Shown in pieces: positions 54,251 to 64,000 of a DNA stretch of 64,000 bases; the stretch's first letter is position 1, and every line of letters starts with the position of its first letter. A program made the position numbers and the translations under genes. The DNA comes from Megascapheus bottae (taxonomy: Eukaryota > Chordata > Mammalia > Rodentia > Geomyidae). The stretch lies in assembly GCA_024803745.1 (NCBI GenBank), contig JANJXV010000004.1, forward strand, positions 41,535,358 through 41,599,357, in the 5' to 3' direction. The notes under the pieces are model-generated. The model ran no database searches and was not told the DNA's origin. It saw only the letters and a program-made list of their open reading frames with translations.

Positions 54251-56528
54251 TGACTTGGTCAGTGTAATCTGTCAAAGTATAAAATCACAAGAATTTAGTG
54301 CAATGCTCTTTTTTGTTTGATTTGGTTTGAGTTGTTGTTCTGGTGCTGGGCATTGAACCCAAGGCTTTGTGAATTCTAATCACAGCCAGTATTTGGCTAT
54401 TTGGCTTTTTGATTCAAGAATCAAGCAACACTTTACTTCATAAAATAGAATAAGTGTTCCAAGCAATGGAATTTGGTTTTATAGACAGAAGAAAACAGCA
54501 AAGGGGAAAAAATACACTTTCAGATTGGTCATTATAAGGTAAGGATAGGGAGGCAGAGGAAACTTCATTCTCATGCCAGTTGAACTTGTCTTGTTTGGAA
54601 GATTTAGCTGTTGTTGCTCTCATTCTGATTTCCTGAGAACTCATGTATATAGTTTCAGTTTAGAGACACAGAACATGGGCCTGAGTGACTCCATTTGGAT
54701 TTGCAACCTGGTCCATTGATGTCCCACTTCAGAAGCTGAGTCCTAAACCAGAGCTTCTTGTGAGTTTTATTTAACACCATCCTGTGCACTTGAAAGATAG
54801 GCTGTTACTTCCTCAAGGACCTTCATGGATGGCAGAAATGCCAGGGACTAGTTCCTTCACCTTAGGATTTCTTGCTCTCTGGTGATACAAATTGCTACTA
54901 GCATTTAGAGCAATTCCTAGTGCAAGTAAGAGCTATCAGACTCTCTGTGGAGAGCTGAGTTACCTCCAGAAACAGAATGGTAAAAGGCTTTAAAACAGGG
55001 ACGACTTAACATGGAGACCAAGAGCCCATAGGTCTCCAAAACAACAGAGAGAAAAAGAATAGAACTGCCAATGAACCAGAGTTACATCTGTTAGCAGATC
55101 CCTTCCTCTCCTAAGCTTCTATGTTTCTCTTCTGGATTCTTGTTTGGGGCCCTCAGAAGATCTGGGTGCCTTCACTATGTTCCATTTAAGCCTGAATCTG
55201 CCTTGTTAAGAAAAAGCATGGAGCCTGGAGTTGCAAAACACTTATAAACAAATGAGCTTGGAGTAAAATTTCAAAACAAGCTTGTGTGACCACTTATAAA
55301 TGGTCAGGATGGTAAAAGTGAAAGCAAACAGGACGGAGAGGAGAATGGAAGCCCCAGTGCAGGCCCTGGATGCCTGGCCACTACAGAGGCCAGATACCTT
55401 TGTGTCTTAATGACCAGTCTCACCAGTGGGATTTATGGGGAAAGAAGTGAGTTTGGTGCCTCCTCGTAGAATCTGAGGACTTTGGCAAGGTCATCTGATA
55501 TGTCATAATTGGTCCTACCCGAACCCACTCCAACTTATCTAAAAGAGACAGAACAGTAGATTTTCAATGTAAAAGCCAGGCAAATTATGCTTGTGTCCAG
55601 GAAAAGCTGGCAATGGTGGGATTATTGTTGTCATTCTGGCCATTCTTTCTCAGCCAACATCTTTCATTGCCTCTCAATGTTTTCGTGAGACAAAGAAGCC
55701 AGCTGAGACTTCCACAAAGAAGAATTCAGGGAAAGGGGAGAGAATACCTTGAGCAAGAATAGCTTGGACGGAGCCAAAAGTGGAAAAGGAAATCTAATTC
55801 TGTCTTAGACTGGGGGAAAAAAGTTTTTTGAGAAATGTAAACAAATCAGGAAATCCTGGCACTTACTCCACTTCCGATGTGGGGAGACAGTTAGGTCCTT
55901 TCCCGAGGAGTAAGCTGCTGTTTGTGAATGAAATCCAGATAAAAGTATTCATTGAGCTCTGCCAGCCCTGAAGTTTCCAGCTTCTCTGTTGCTCATGGCA
56001 TAGCTTAAACTTTTTAAATGATAATAATAATAATAATAAAGCATATGCATGTTATTAACTCTCCATATTCAAATGGAAATTCAATGCTATCATAAATCTC
56101 TTTTCTAATGTAAATTCCTTTCTCCAGCATGAAGCTGGAGAAAGCCATTGTATCTGAGTAATCTGAACTTGAAAGAGAATTTTTGTTAAACCAGTTATGA
56201 TAGGGGAAACATATTTTTCACTGAGTCGAAAGATTAAAGTTGGTTGTAAAAAGGGGTGGGGGACTGAGGGAGAATTATTGGTTGCTCAACTAATGATTAG
56301 ATACAGAACTTCAAGGACAAATTAAGAGGCACAAAAGCAGAGTCATACAGATAAGTTAAAGCAGTTCTTGGGTTGCAATCTTTCTTCCCATCTCCATCTC
56401 CATCAGAGCAATCGCCTCCACCCCCTGATGTGTTCCCAGGTAGATTTCCAAGTGCTGAAAATCACATCTGCAGGTCATAGTTCCTATAGCTCCCTGTCTT
56501 TCTTGCCACCAGAGCCATCTTCTTTCCT
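54251..56528. other. Mostly unique; no gene recognised
   Basis: A degraded ID-like piece lies near 54335-54385 (GCTGGGCATTGAACCCAAGG). A (TAA)5 run lies at 56023..56039. Otherwise unassigned. Confidence 0.45.
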
Positions 56529-56578
56529 TCCCTCCTTCCCTCCCTTCCCCCTCCAGCCCCCTTCCCCCCCCACCCTGG
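56529..56578. repeat. Polypyrimidine tract
   Basis: CCTTCC/CCCTTCCCCC run; low complexity. Confidence 0.9.
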
Positions 56579-56647
56579 GCATTTGCTGTATCTTGGTGTC
56601 TCTGAGGCTTTGAACAAAGGAATGTGGACTTGAAGTGAGAAGTAAAT

Positions 56648-56649
56648 AT

Positions 56650-56690
<41 letters not shown>
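56648..56690. repeat. (CA)n microsatellite
   Basis: About 20 perfect CA units. Confidence 0.97.
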
Positions 56691-56691
<1 letters not shown>

Positions 56692-56884
56692 GGTATGGTG
56701 TGACATGTCATGTCATTTTCACCACATATCCCTCCTTTCAAGCCAACTCAATTTCTTTTGATTTGTCACTCCTCCTCACCATGCCATCTCTTTACCTGCT
56801 CATGCTCGCAAGAATCCCTAAGATCAAAGGTCATTATTTTTCAAGTGTAGCCTTAGTGTTAAGTGTACAAGAATAAGAATCTGT

Positions 56885-56972
56885 CTGTGGGCTATGGGAG
56901 AAGGGTTAATTCAGTGGTAGAACATGTGCTTAGCATGTATGAGATCTTGGGTTCAATTCTCTGCAATACATA
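56885..56972 (+). mobile_element. Old ID-like monomer with CG/CA tail
   Basis: AATTCAGTGGTAGAACATGT, GCTTAGCATGTATGAGATCT and TGGGTTCAATTCTCTGCAAT form an ID-type box A / anticodon-arm / box B order. The tail is the adjoining CG/CA tract. Confidence 0.75.
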
Positions 56973-56986
56973 CACATGCACGCGCG

Positions 56987-57023
<37 letters not shown>
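56973..57023. repeat. (CG)n(CA)n tract, Z-DNA prone
   Basis: ACGCGCGCGCGCGCGC followed by about 13 CA units. A pure CpG dinucleotide run is uncommon in mammalian DNA. Confidence 0.95.
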
Positions 57024-57025
<2 letters not shown>

Positions 57026-58990
57026 CATACTGTGCTATCAAGAGCTACAGGAAACACATGGAAAGGACTTCCTCAAGCCGTAATACCAGCTGAGCCTCAC
57101 CAGTGTGAGACAAGTCACTCTTGAAGGGCTGAGCTCCAGAATATGCCTCTCCTGAAAGCAGCTGGCCTGACCTTCTTAACCGGTGTGTTTGTATGGAAAC
57201 TTCCAGAGGAGCAGGGTCAAGACTTCAAATCTGAAAACAAACACTTTCTCATCTGGCTTAAAGGAAGCACAGTGCAAAGTTACAGAGAAAATCTATCCCT
57301 CTTTCTAATGCAAAGAAAGGACTGTGCCTTAGTAGAAGAGCACACGTGTGATCAAAAGAAACAGTAAAATGGAAAATAAAAATATTCTTTAAGACAGAGC
57401 TTTGACTCATACAGGAATCCTATGGAGAATTTAAATCCACATGTACATGCCTGCCATCCACACAGTACTAATTTTTAGGAACTGAAATATTAAACTTTAG
57501 GATCATCTTAGTTAAAAAAAAAAGAGAGAGAATACCAGAACCAATCTTCCCATCCGCTTACAGCCCATTACCTCCCACAAGACCAATTTGTCCCTGATCT
57601 CTAATGTTCAACATTCAAGATGGAAGATTTAATGTGTTTTGTGGATTGTTCCAAGATTTATGACGCTTAAGGAGATGTTCATAAAATCTGAAGCTGTGCA
57701 AGGCTTTTGGCATCTGTCTCATTGTTATCAGCACCATAAAAATCATCACCCTTTCTAGATAACCGCCCTTTCTAGATAATGTAACCCAGAGTGAAAAATA
57801 AAGTTACCTCTGAGTGACTGTTTAAAGGAGGCTCTGTTGCCACAGTTGTATGGGCTGTGTTGAGAAAATCTTCGAGTTTAAGATTCGGGGAAGGGAGAGA
57901 GAAAACAGAATTTGAAAGGGAAGTTTCTGAAACTGTCTGGAGAGCAATTTGTTTCATGTCCAAAGGATGGTGCAGTGGAGGCATCACGTAGGGCAGCCTG
58001 GTGCTGTGACTTAGCTTGCCCACGAGTGCAGCAGTCTTTGCAAAGTACACAGAGAAGGGAAGCAGGTGCTTCAACTCCCCGGCATCTGGTTTAAATGACC
58101 ACAATGCAGAGAGCACCTGCAGCCGGCATTTCAGCCAAGTCGGGCCTCCCATTGTATTCCCCTGGACTTTCTGCCTTGAGCAAGAAAAAGGCATTGTTTA
58201 TCAGATTTGCCAAAGGATCTCTGGGGAGGTGGAGGAAGACAGGATAAACAAACCTAAAACAAAATGCAAGTGTAAGCAAAGCACACACCAGGGAACTTTG
58301 ATTATTTGCCACCATCCAAGGTAATCAACCTGACACAGAATGAGTAAGGCTGAGAGACCTGGCCAAGAGTTCCCATGGAAGAAAAACAGTTTTTCTAACA
58401 AAGAACTCATGTTGGATAACTTCATCCAAATGTGGGTTCTTTGGTGAAATGGGATGCAAAGTTTCAAGTCTAGAAAGACCAAAAAATAGTCTTATGGGTC
58501 TTACTTTATGCTGGGGGCCTCAAGAATGAGCCATCACTCTTCTGTGCTAGAAAAAATTTTACAAACAAGATGATCTTACTACTTGACTACCAAATATTAC
58601 ACCCACATACTTTGTCATTTTATGTTTTAGAGTAACTGCAATCAAATTGACTTGGATGCAATCACACCAAAAGCAATCGCATTGGTTTAGAATTTTCTAA
58701 TCAAAGTAAACAAAGCAAGGGCAACTAATCTAATACTGTAATATAAGCTCATCACTGGTGTACTGGAGACAATAAAATCAACAAACTTATTCTTAGGAAT
58801 TGGGGGGGGGGAAGATACCATGTGCAGTGTTCTTGGCTAGTAAATAATTCCACAGGGGCCCTTTAGTTTTGTTTTCTTTGTATAGAGCCCCAACTAGAGG
58901 GAAATTGAGAAATTGCACATAAGGAGAGTAGAGAAGCAAACCTGAAAGATCTTGTTTTAGGGTATGGAACCAAATTTCAATGTGCTGAGG
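57024..58990. other. Unique sequence; no gene recognised
   Basis: Frames up to 140 codons (57772..58194 reverse) have no recognisable domain. Confidence 0.45.
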
Positions 58991-58997
58991 AGAGGGG

Positions 58998-59077
58998 AAG
59001 TATAAAACTGGCTTATTCTTAGCTTCTAAACAGGGCAAAAGACAAACAGGTACCGATGAAAATGAGTACAATCTTTT
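58998..59077 (+). repeat. 80-bp direct repeat, copy 1
   Basis: Contains AAGTATAAAACTGG, AGGGCAAAAGACAAACAGGT and ACCGATGAAAATGAGTAC. Same sequence recurs 831 bp downstream with 5 mismatches. Confidence 0.92.
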
Positions 59078-59279
59078 ACATGTGAAATGACTCAACTGCA
59101 CGTCACTGCTAATTTGAGAAAGGAAAATATTTCTCGGGTTCAAAACTGGTTTCCTCTTGATCTTTTCAAAAGAAAAGAGGTGATAAAGTATGACACAAAT
59201 TACAGACATTGGAGGAAAAAAACAGGCCTGGTTTCACAAATTAAGTGAGAATGCAGTTAGCAACATTGTCACCCTGGTG

Positions 59280-59309
59280 ACATTCTTATCTGAGAGCAGA
59301 TAAGAATGT
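59280..59309. promoter_or_regulatory. Perfect 13-bp inverted repeat with paired GATA motifs
   Basis: ACATTCTTATCTG, spacer AGAG, CAGATAAGAATGT. The arms are perfect complements and each carries a WGATAR-type core (AGATAAG / CTTATCT). Function as a GATA-factor site is inference. Confidence 0.5.
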
Positions 59310-59366
59310 GCTATGTGGGGGTCCCTGAGAAAGAAGCTAAAGAACAGGTGGAGACCACCACAGGGC

Positions 59367-59420
59367 ACGACTGGGCCACCTCCAGGGCTCCCCACGACTG
59401 GGCCACCTCCAGGGCTCCCC
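59367..59420 (+). repeat. 27-bp perfect tandem duplication
   Basis: Two identical 27-bp units (59367..59393, 59394..59420) beginning ACGACTGGGCCACC and ending AGGGCTCCCC. GC-rich against an AT-rich background. Confidence 0.95.
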
Positions 59421-59749
59421 AGGGACCTCTGGAGAAGTGAACTTATCAGGTAAACTTTTCCTAAGGGAATTGGATCTTAGCAGTTGTTGGGGTTTTCTTT
59501 CAGCTTCCATGGTTTGTTCTCTCTGCAGTTGAAGACATCTCATTCTTGCAGATTTGTAGAAGGAGTCTTGGTTTCTTTGCCAAAAAGTACCAATAAATTG
59601 CAGGAGGCCTGGAAAGGTTATAAAAATGCAAGATGAATTCATCAATCAAAGTGTAGTCTGTATGAGCAATGTACAACAGAGGTCTGTGGACAGGCTTCAG
59701 GGATTTCAAAGAACTCCCTAACAAGATGTGCAACTTCTATAAAGGTGTA

Positions 59750-59777
59750 TGTGTGTGCACACGCGCATGTGCGCACA

Positions 59778-59808
<31 letters not shown>

Positions 59809-59809
59809 G
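59750..59809. repeat. (TG)/(CA) alternating tract with CG steps
   Basis: GTGTGTGCACACGCGCATGT, then GCGCACACACACATACACAC and CA run: uninterrupted purine-pyrimidine alternation. Confidence 0.95.
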
Positions 59810-59828
59810 GAGGGGGGGCTAAGGAAAG

Positions 59829-59908
59829 AAGTATAAAACTGGTTTATTCTTAGCTTCTTAACAGGGCAAAAGACAACCAGGTACCGATGAAAACGAGTAC
59901 AACCTTTT
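59829..59908 (+). repeat. 80-bp direct repeat, copy 2
   Basis: About 94% identical to 58998..59077. It begins some 20 bp after a CA microsatellite. Confidence 0.92.
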
Positions 59909-59909
59909 T

Positions 59910-61850
59910 TTTCTAGATCCTACAGCTTTGATCAGATTCTCAAAAGGCTACCATAATCGAAAAAGAGAATGTTTTATGAAAGAATAAGAAGTCCCGGAGT
60001 TTTTACATCAACAAAAACAGTCTCATTTTAAGGGATGTCCTTCAGAGTGATCTCAGACTTTGTAAAGCTGTTTTAGAAAAGCCCAGTGTGCCAGTACATC
60101 ATGAAGCAGATGGCAGCCTTTTTCATGTATTAAACTCTTGTCGAAGCATTTTGCAGTAGAATGAAGGCATAGTGGACCCTGGACACCTGTCCGGGAAGCA
60201 GTTTCAGGGATGATTAACTTCACACACCAGCTTTTTCTGAATACATTAGCCAAATAAGATGATTTATGCTCAAACATCTAAAAGCAGTAGTAATCATCAT
60301 TTTTTCCAGTAGATTATTACCGAAAAAAATGTTTAACTTTAGGGCTTGAGGTCTTATTTGGTACTTTGAGTTATCAAAATTTAGGTCTTGAGAGATTTAA
60401 ATACCACTTACTTACTGTTTGTGGTGGTTATTAAATAAACTCTATAGCCCCTTGTTTCATTTGAAAAAGAGATTGTTTAAATACTACTTATTTGAAGATC
60501 ATTAAGTCTGTAGAGTTCAAGGGTAGCTGGGTGATAATGCTTCCCCTGGTGATACTAACTTCTTTTATGGCATCAACGGTTCCCATGGATTTTATTTAAC
60601 AAATGACTTAGTTGTGAAGAAAAGCTGTTAGATTAATCTGTCTGTCCTAGCCTTCACCTCCCAAGCAAGCAGTTAATCATGCAGGAACAGAGTGGGGGAC
60701 ACAGAAGAGCACACAGTCATCTCTAAGTCATTCCTTTGTCCAATGGCCTATGGTCTAATGTTGCTACCATTTTCCTTATAAATTCTTGTTGCCTATTCTT
60801 TCTATCCTCCTCAAATAGGCATGCTCATCTTAAAATTCATGGAAAAGAAAATGTGCCCAGAATCTAGGAAATCTTGCCTGAGTGTTTGTGGAAGGAGGAG
60901 CTTTCTGCCAATTCAGAGATTGTAAGGAACTTACATGATTGATTGAAGTCTCTTGTCTTTATTAGAACACCTAAGCAAAACGGTCTTCGGGAAAACAGCT
61001 TTTCAGTAATTAAAGGCTGACCATTTGTTGCTGTTGTTTTTAAATTTTTGTCCCCTTATGGAGGCTATTTTTAAAAGCTCTTTCAAATATTATAACCACA
61101 GACTGTTTAACTAGACGAAAATGAAAGTAGGCCACTGAGAAGTTTGCGTCTAAACTAAAGCAAATGTCTTGAGTTAATCGTTTTAATTCTTAGGAGGTGT
61201 CAGGCTACTAAAAAGTTACTTTAAAAGGAAGCACTTTTAAATATCACATCTAGATTTGTCTTTTTTTCTTTTGGAGGATATACTAAGCATACAGGTTTTT
61301 TCTTTTAATTATTATTATTTTCTATCTCCCGGTTTCCCCTTAGAACCACACTGCCATTCCTGCCTGAGCAGTAAAACCTCAGACTTGGACTTGAGCCAGC
61401 TGCCTCTCAGCACCACATCATTAAGAACTCTTGGAGGTGCTGTTTAAATGCGCATTTTCCAGCACTCCTTCACCAGGCAGACGGGCAATGGCAAAGCAGT
61501 TGGGGCATGTTTGACACATCCAATTTAAAAAAGGAAGAGAAAGAGGGAGGTTTTACAAAAATATGGGTAGCTAAGTGAAAGTAAGTGAACATGAAGCCAT
61601 TCATCAGACAGAGAGATGTCAGAGTCACATACACAGAATACCTTCATGAGACTTTCTAGATCTTGGAAATTTGGGAGGCAAGTGAGGAAAAAACTGCATC
61701 CAGCCTTTAAATAAAATATCCCGAATTTTCTGAGGAAGGCAGGCACACCAAAAACAACAGGACCCCTTTATTCTTCTAAGATGATTGACTCTTATAGACT
61801 TTGTCAGAGTTACCAAAAGAAATACAAAGCAATAAAAATGAAAGGAAGAT
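59910..61850. other. Unique sequence; no gene recognised
   Basis: About 1.9 kb AT-rich with no repeat core identified. Confidence 0.45.
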
Positions 61851-61851
61851 G

Positions 61852-62044
61852 AGATAAGGAAGGAGGAAGAGAGATGGAAGGAGGGAGAAAAAAGGAAGAA
61901 GCGAAGAAGGATGAAAGAAAGGAGGAGGGGAGAGAAAGAAGAATCGAAGGGAGGGAGGGAATTTGGGAGGGAGGGAGGGAAGAAGGAAGGAAGGAAGGAA
62001 GGAAGGAAGGAAGGAAGGAAGGAAGGAAGGAAGGAAGGAAGGAA
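61852..62044. repeat. (GGAA)n and GA-rich tract
   Basis: Imperfect GA-rich sequence to about 61980, then about 16 perfect GGAA units. Confidence 0.97.
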
Positions 62045-62768
62045 GTTGGCCTCCTCTCTATACTTCTTACAACTATTTTAAATAAATATGCTGTTATTAT
62101 CTGATCCCTAAACTTTATATATATATATATATGTTTTTATGGATGTGTTTTGCAATATACTGTGGCAAGGCAATATACTTTGCCAAATGTTAACGTTGGC
62201 ATCAATAATAAACAATTTAATGTAGATGTTTTAAAGGAAAAAGTGAGAGAAAAGAAAAAAGAAAAACTATTTTCTGTGTGGAACTGTACTATTGTCATCA
62301 TTAAACTATAGTAAAAGTAAAGAAAGAAAAGAATGATGCACACATGTATCCAATCACATTTATCTCAAAAATAGACCAAATTTCCATTTAAAAGTCACAG
62401 CATTTATTATTTTGAACCCATCTGAAATTGTTTCTTCCTGAGGTTTTTGGAAGAGGCCCATGTGACTTGAGTAGTTACAGACATTTATTTGTCTAATAAG
62501 TTTTCATCATTAGTATATTCATGGTATACTAATTCTTAATTCTCATGAAGACATAAACTTGATATTTTTCCACAACCATATAAGTAAGTTCTATGTCTAT
62601 TGTGATGTCAGAAAGTCTTTAAAATGATTGAGAATTACTTTACTAATATGTTAAGCAAAAGCTGGTCCTATAAAGTGACTGTCATATTTTCATGGGCCAA
62701 TGTATCTTTAGGCAACGTTTCCAAAAAGAGTAAACAGTCATTAAAACTCATCTCTAACTGGGAATCAG
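62045..62768. other. Unique AT-rich sequence
   Basis: TATATATATATATATAT at 62117..62133; nothing else. Confidence 0.45.
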
Positions 62769-62770
62769 TG

Positions 62771-62940
62771 ACTGCCAGCTAGAGTAATCCTGTAATCCTG
62801 TAATCCTAGCTACTGATGAGGCTGAGATTTGAGGAAGTTGTTTTTAAGCCAGTATAGGCACTTAATTCCAAGATACTCTTATCGCCAATTAATCAGCAAA
62901 AATCAGGAAGTAGAAGTACAGTTAAAACAGTAAAAATATG
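62771..62940 (+). mobile_element. Old 7SL-like SINE
   Basis: AATCCTGTAATCCTGTAATC (internal doubling), CTAGCTACTGATGAGGCTGA, CCAATTAATCAGCAAAAATC, then a decayed right half. Confidence 0.75.
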
Positions 62941-63440
62941 GCATTTTCAACCATTCACATTAAACTACTGGATCTGAATAATATTTGAACTTCTAGTTTC
63001 ATTATAATGAATATTCCTTCAGTAGCATGCAATAGAAACAACTCAAAAGCACTATGACAAAGAAAAAAAGGATAAATTTGTTGGCTTGTATAACTAAATA
63101 ATCGATAATCCAGGGGTAACTTGATTAAGGATTCAAACAGCATCACCAGGAACTAGCTTTTCATTCTCCATTTCTTCATTTCAGGTACAATATCTCTGTG
63201 TTGGTGCCATTCTTAGGCTACATATAGCCACAAGATGGCTGAAAAAAAAATTAAGACTACAGTTTCTGGATTTAATTCTACCTAAAAGAATAAACATCTT
63301 TATCCAAGAATTTCCAAAAACATCCAAAATTTACTCTGACTGACTCATTTTAGATGATCAGTTTACCCCAAACACTGTGATCTTACCCATGTGGCTCTCC
63401 CTTCCGATCCTATCATAAAACTCAAGATATTGATTGTAAA
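62941..63440. other. Unassigned AT-rich sequence
   Basis: May include further upstream L1 sequence, but I cannot align it. Confidence 0.35.
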
Positions 63441-63459
63441 TAGAACAAGTTAATTATTC

Positions 63460-63891
63460 ACTTCTAAATAGAAAATGAAGTAGTAAAGTTGTCAGTTTGT
63501 TGATGGCATGATCTTTTATTTAGAAAACCCTAAGGACTAATATAAAACCATTAAAATTAATTCAGTAAGGTCCAAGATTCAAAGTTAACTTGGAAAAATC
63601 ATGAACATTCTCATATACCAATAACAAACACTGAAAACATAATTAGAAAAACAATTCTACCTTCAACATAATCAAGAGAATAGAATACTTAGAAATCAAT
63701 AAGAATCTCTATACTGAAAAGCATCAGAGTATTGGTGCAAGTAATAAGTGACTCAAATAAATGGACTAAAGGAAGTAAGAAATGTTTAAATGTTCACACT
63801 ATACAATCTGGCCTACATTTTAAATGCAGTACCTATCAAAATCCCAATGTATATCTTTATAGAAACAAAAAAATAATTCTAGAATTCATAT

Positions 63892-63893
<2 letters not shown>
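63460..63893 (+). mobile_element. Decayed L1 ORF2 fragment (reverse transcriptase region)
   Basis: Across broken frames the DNA encodes pieces of L1 ORF2: an EVVKLS block with a DGMIFYLENPKD equivalent of the ADDMI-YLENPKD catalytic region (63476..63536), KLTWKNHEH-like sequence, and NAVPIKIPM (about 63817..63850) followed by FIETKK. Stops and shifts occur throughout, so it is inactive. The fragment is interrupted or ended by the CT/CA tract. Confidence 0.75.

Positions 63894-63966
<73 letters not shown>
63894..63966. repeat. (CT)n(CA)n compound microsatellite
   Basis: About 14 CT units then about 21 CA units, inside or at the end of the L1 fragment. Confidence 0.97.
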
Positions 63967-63967
<1 letters not shown>

Positions 63968-64000
63968 CCCAAAGAATCATAGGCAAAAAAAGCAAAGCTG

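Noticed and set aside
57772..58194. 140-codon reverse-strand ORF
   Set aside because: Unrelated overlapping frames on the other strand are nearly as long; no motif or family match.
59367..59420. Start of a CRISPR-like or satellite array
   Set aside because: Only two adjacent units with no spacers, in a mammalian genome; a simple tandem duplication.
63460..63893. Functional reverse transcriptase gene
   Set aside because: Multiple stops and shifts, and the segment is short; only an L1 ORF2 relic.

Overview
This is a mammalian nuclear genomic window with no microbial signature: no operons, ribosome binding sites or dense ORFs, but AT-rich unique sequence broken up by SINEs, LINE fragments and long CA/GA microsatellites. 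The SINEs point to the rodent superfamily Geomyoidea (kangaroo rats, pocket mice, pocket gophers). About a dozen copies are the two-part IDL-Geo element, an ID-like tRNA monomer followed by the Geo monomer, which is reported as restricted to that group. A second, more abundant family joins a 7SL/Alu-B1-like left half to the same Geo-type right half. The species cannot be fixed from sequence alone.

Protein-coding content is minimal. The only convincing ORF is 44771..46429 (+, 552 codons). It is an intronless retrocopy of cTAGE5/MIA2, the TANGO1-like receptor at ER exit sites. The transmembrane segment and both coiled-coil regions are open. The ancestral start codon has become ACG (44927..44929), and the frame now opens 52 codons upstream. 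The proline-rich COPII-binding tail continues downstream in the same frame but is cut by nonsense codons, so it survives only as a relic to about 47219. No exon of any other gene was recognised, so the rest is intergenic or deep intronic sequence.

Layout. 1-8 kb: unique DNA, microsatellites and the first SINEs, including an unusual GC-rich IDL composite nested in an older SINE (7561..7878). 8.6-9.0 kb: reverse-strand L1 3' end beside diverged direct duplications. 9.4-15 kb: SINE cluster and MIR pieces. 15.4-16.1 and 20.5-21.8 kb: two long ancient L2 copies. 16.1-19.8 kb: MIRs, a GAT/GGT microsatellite and a CCCTT tract. 24.2-28.1 kb: the longest repeat-free block. 28.1-28.6 kb: a 5'-truncated L1 with a 32-bp target-site duplication (TSD) and a G-rich 3' UTR. 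33.6-44.1 kb: SINEs, a MaLR LTR piece and a nested SINE pair. 44.7-47.2 kb: the cTAGE5 retrocopy. 47.7-54.3 kb: dense SINEs, including a three-layer nest. 54.3-63.4 kb: mostly unique, with an 80-bp direct duplication, a 27-bp tandem duplication and a perfect GATA-containing hairpin. 63.4-64 kb: a decayed L1 ORF2 fragment.

The most interesting items are the cTAGE5-like retrogene with its new N-terminus, the GC-rich IDL composite SINE, the tRNA-like nature of the Geo right monomer (also found alone), and several TSD-bounded examples showing that CA and GA microsatellites here grew from SINE tails.
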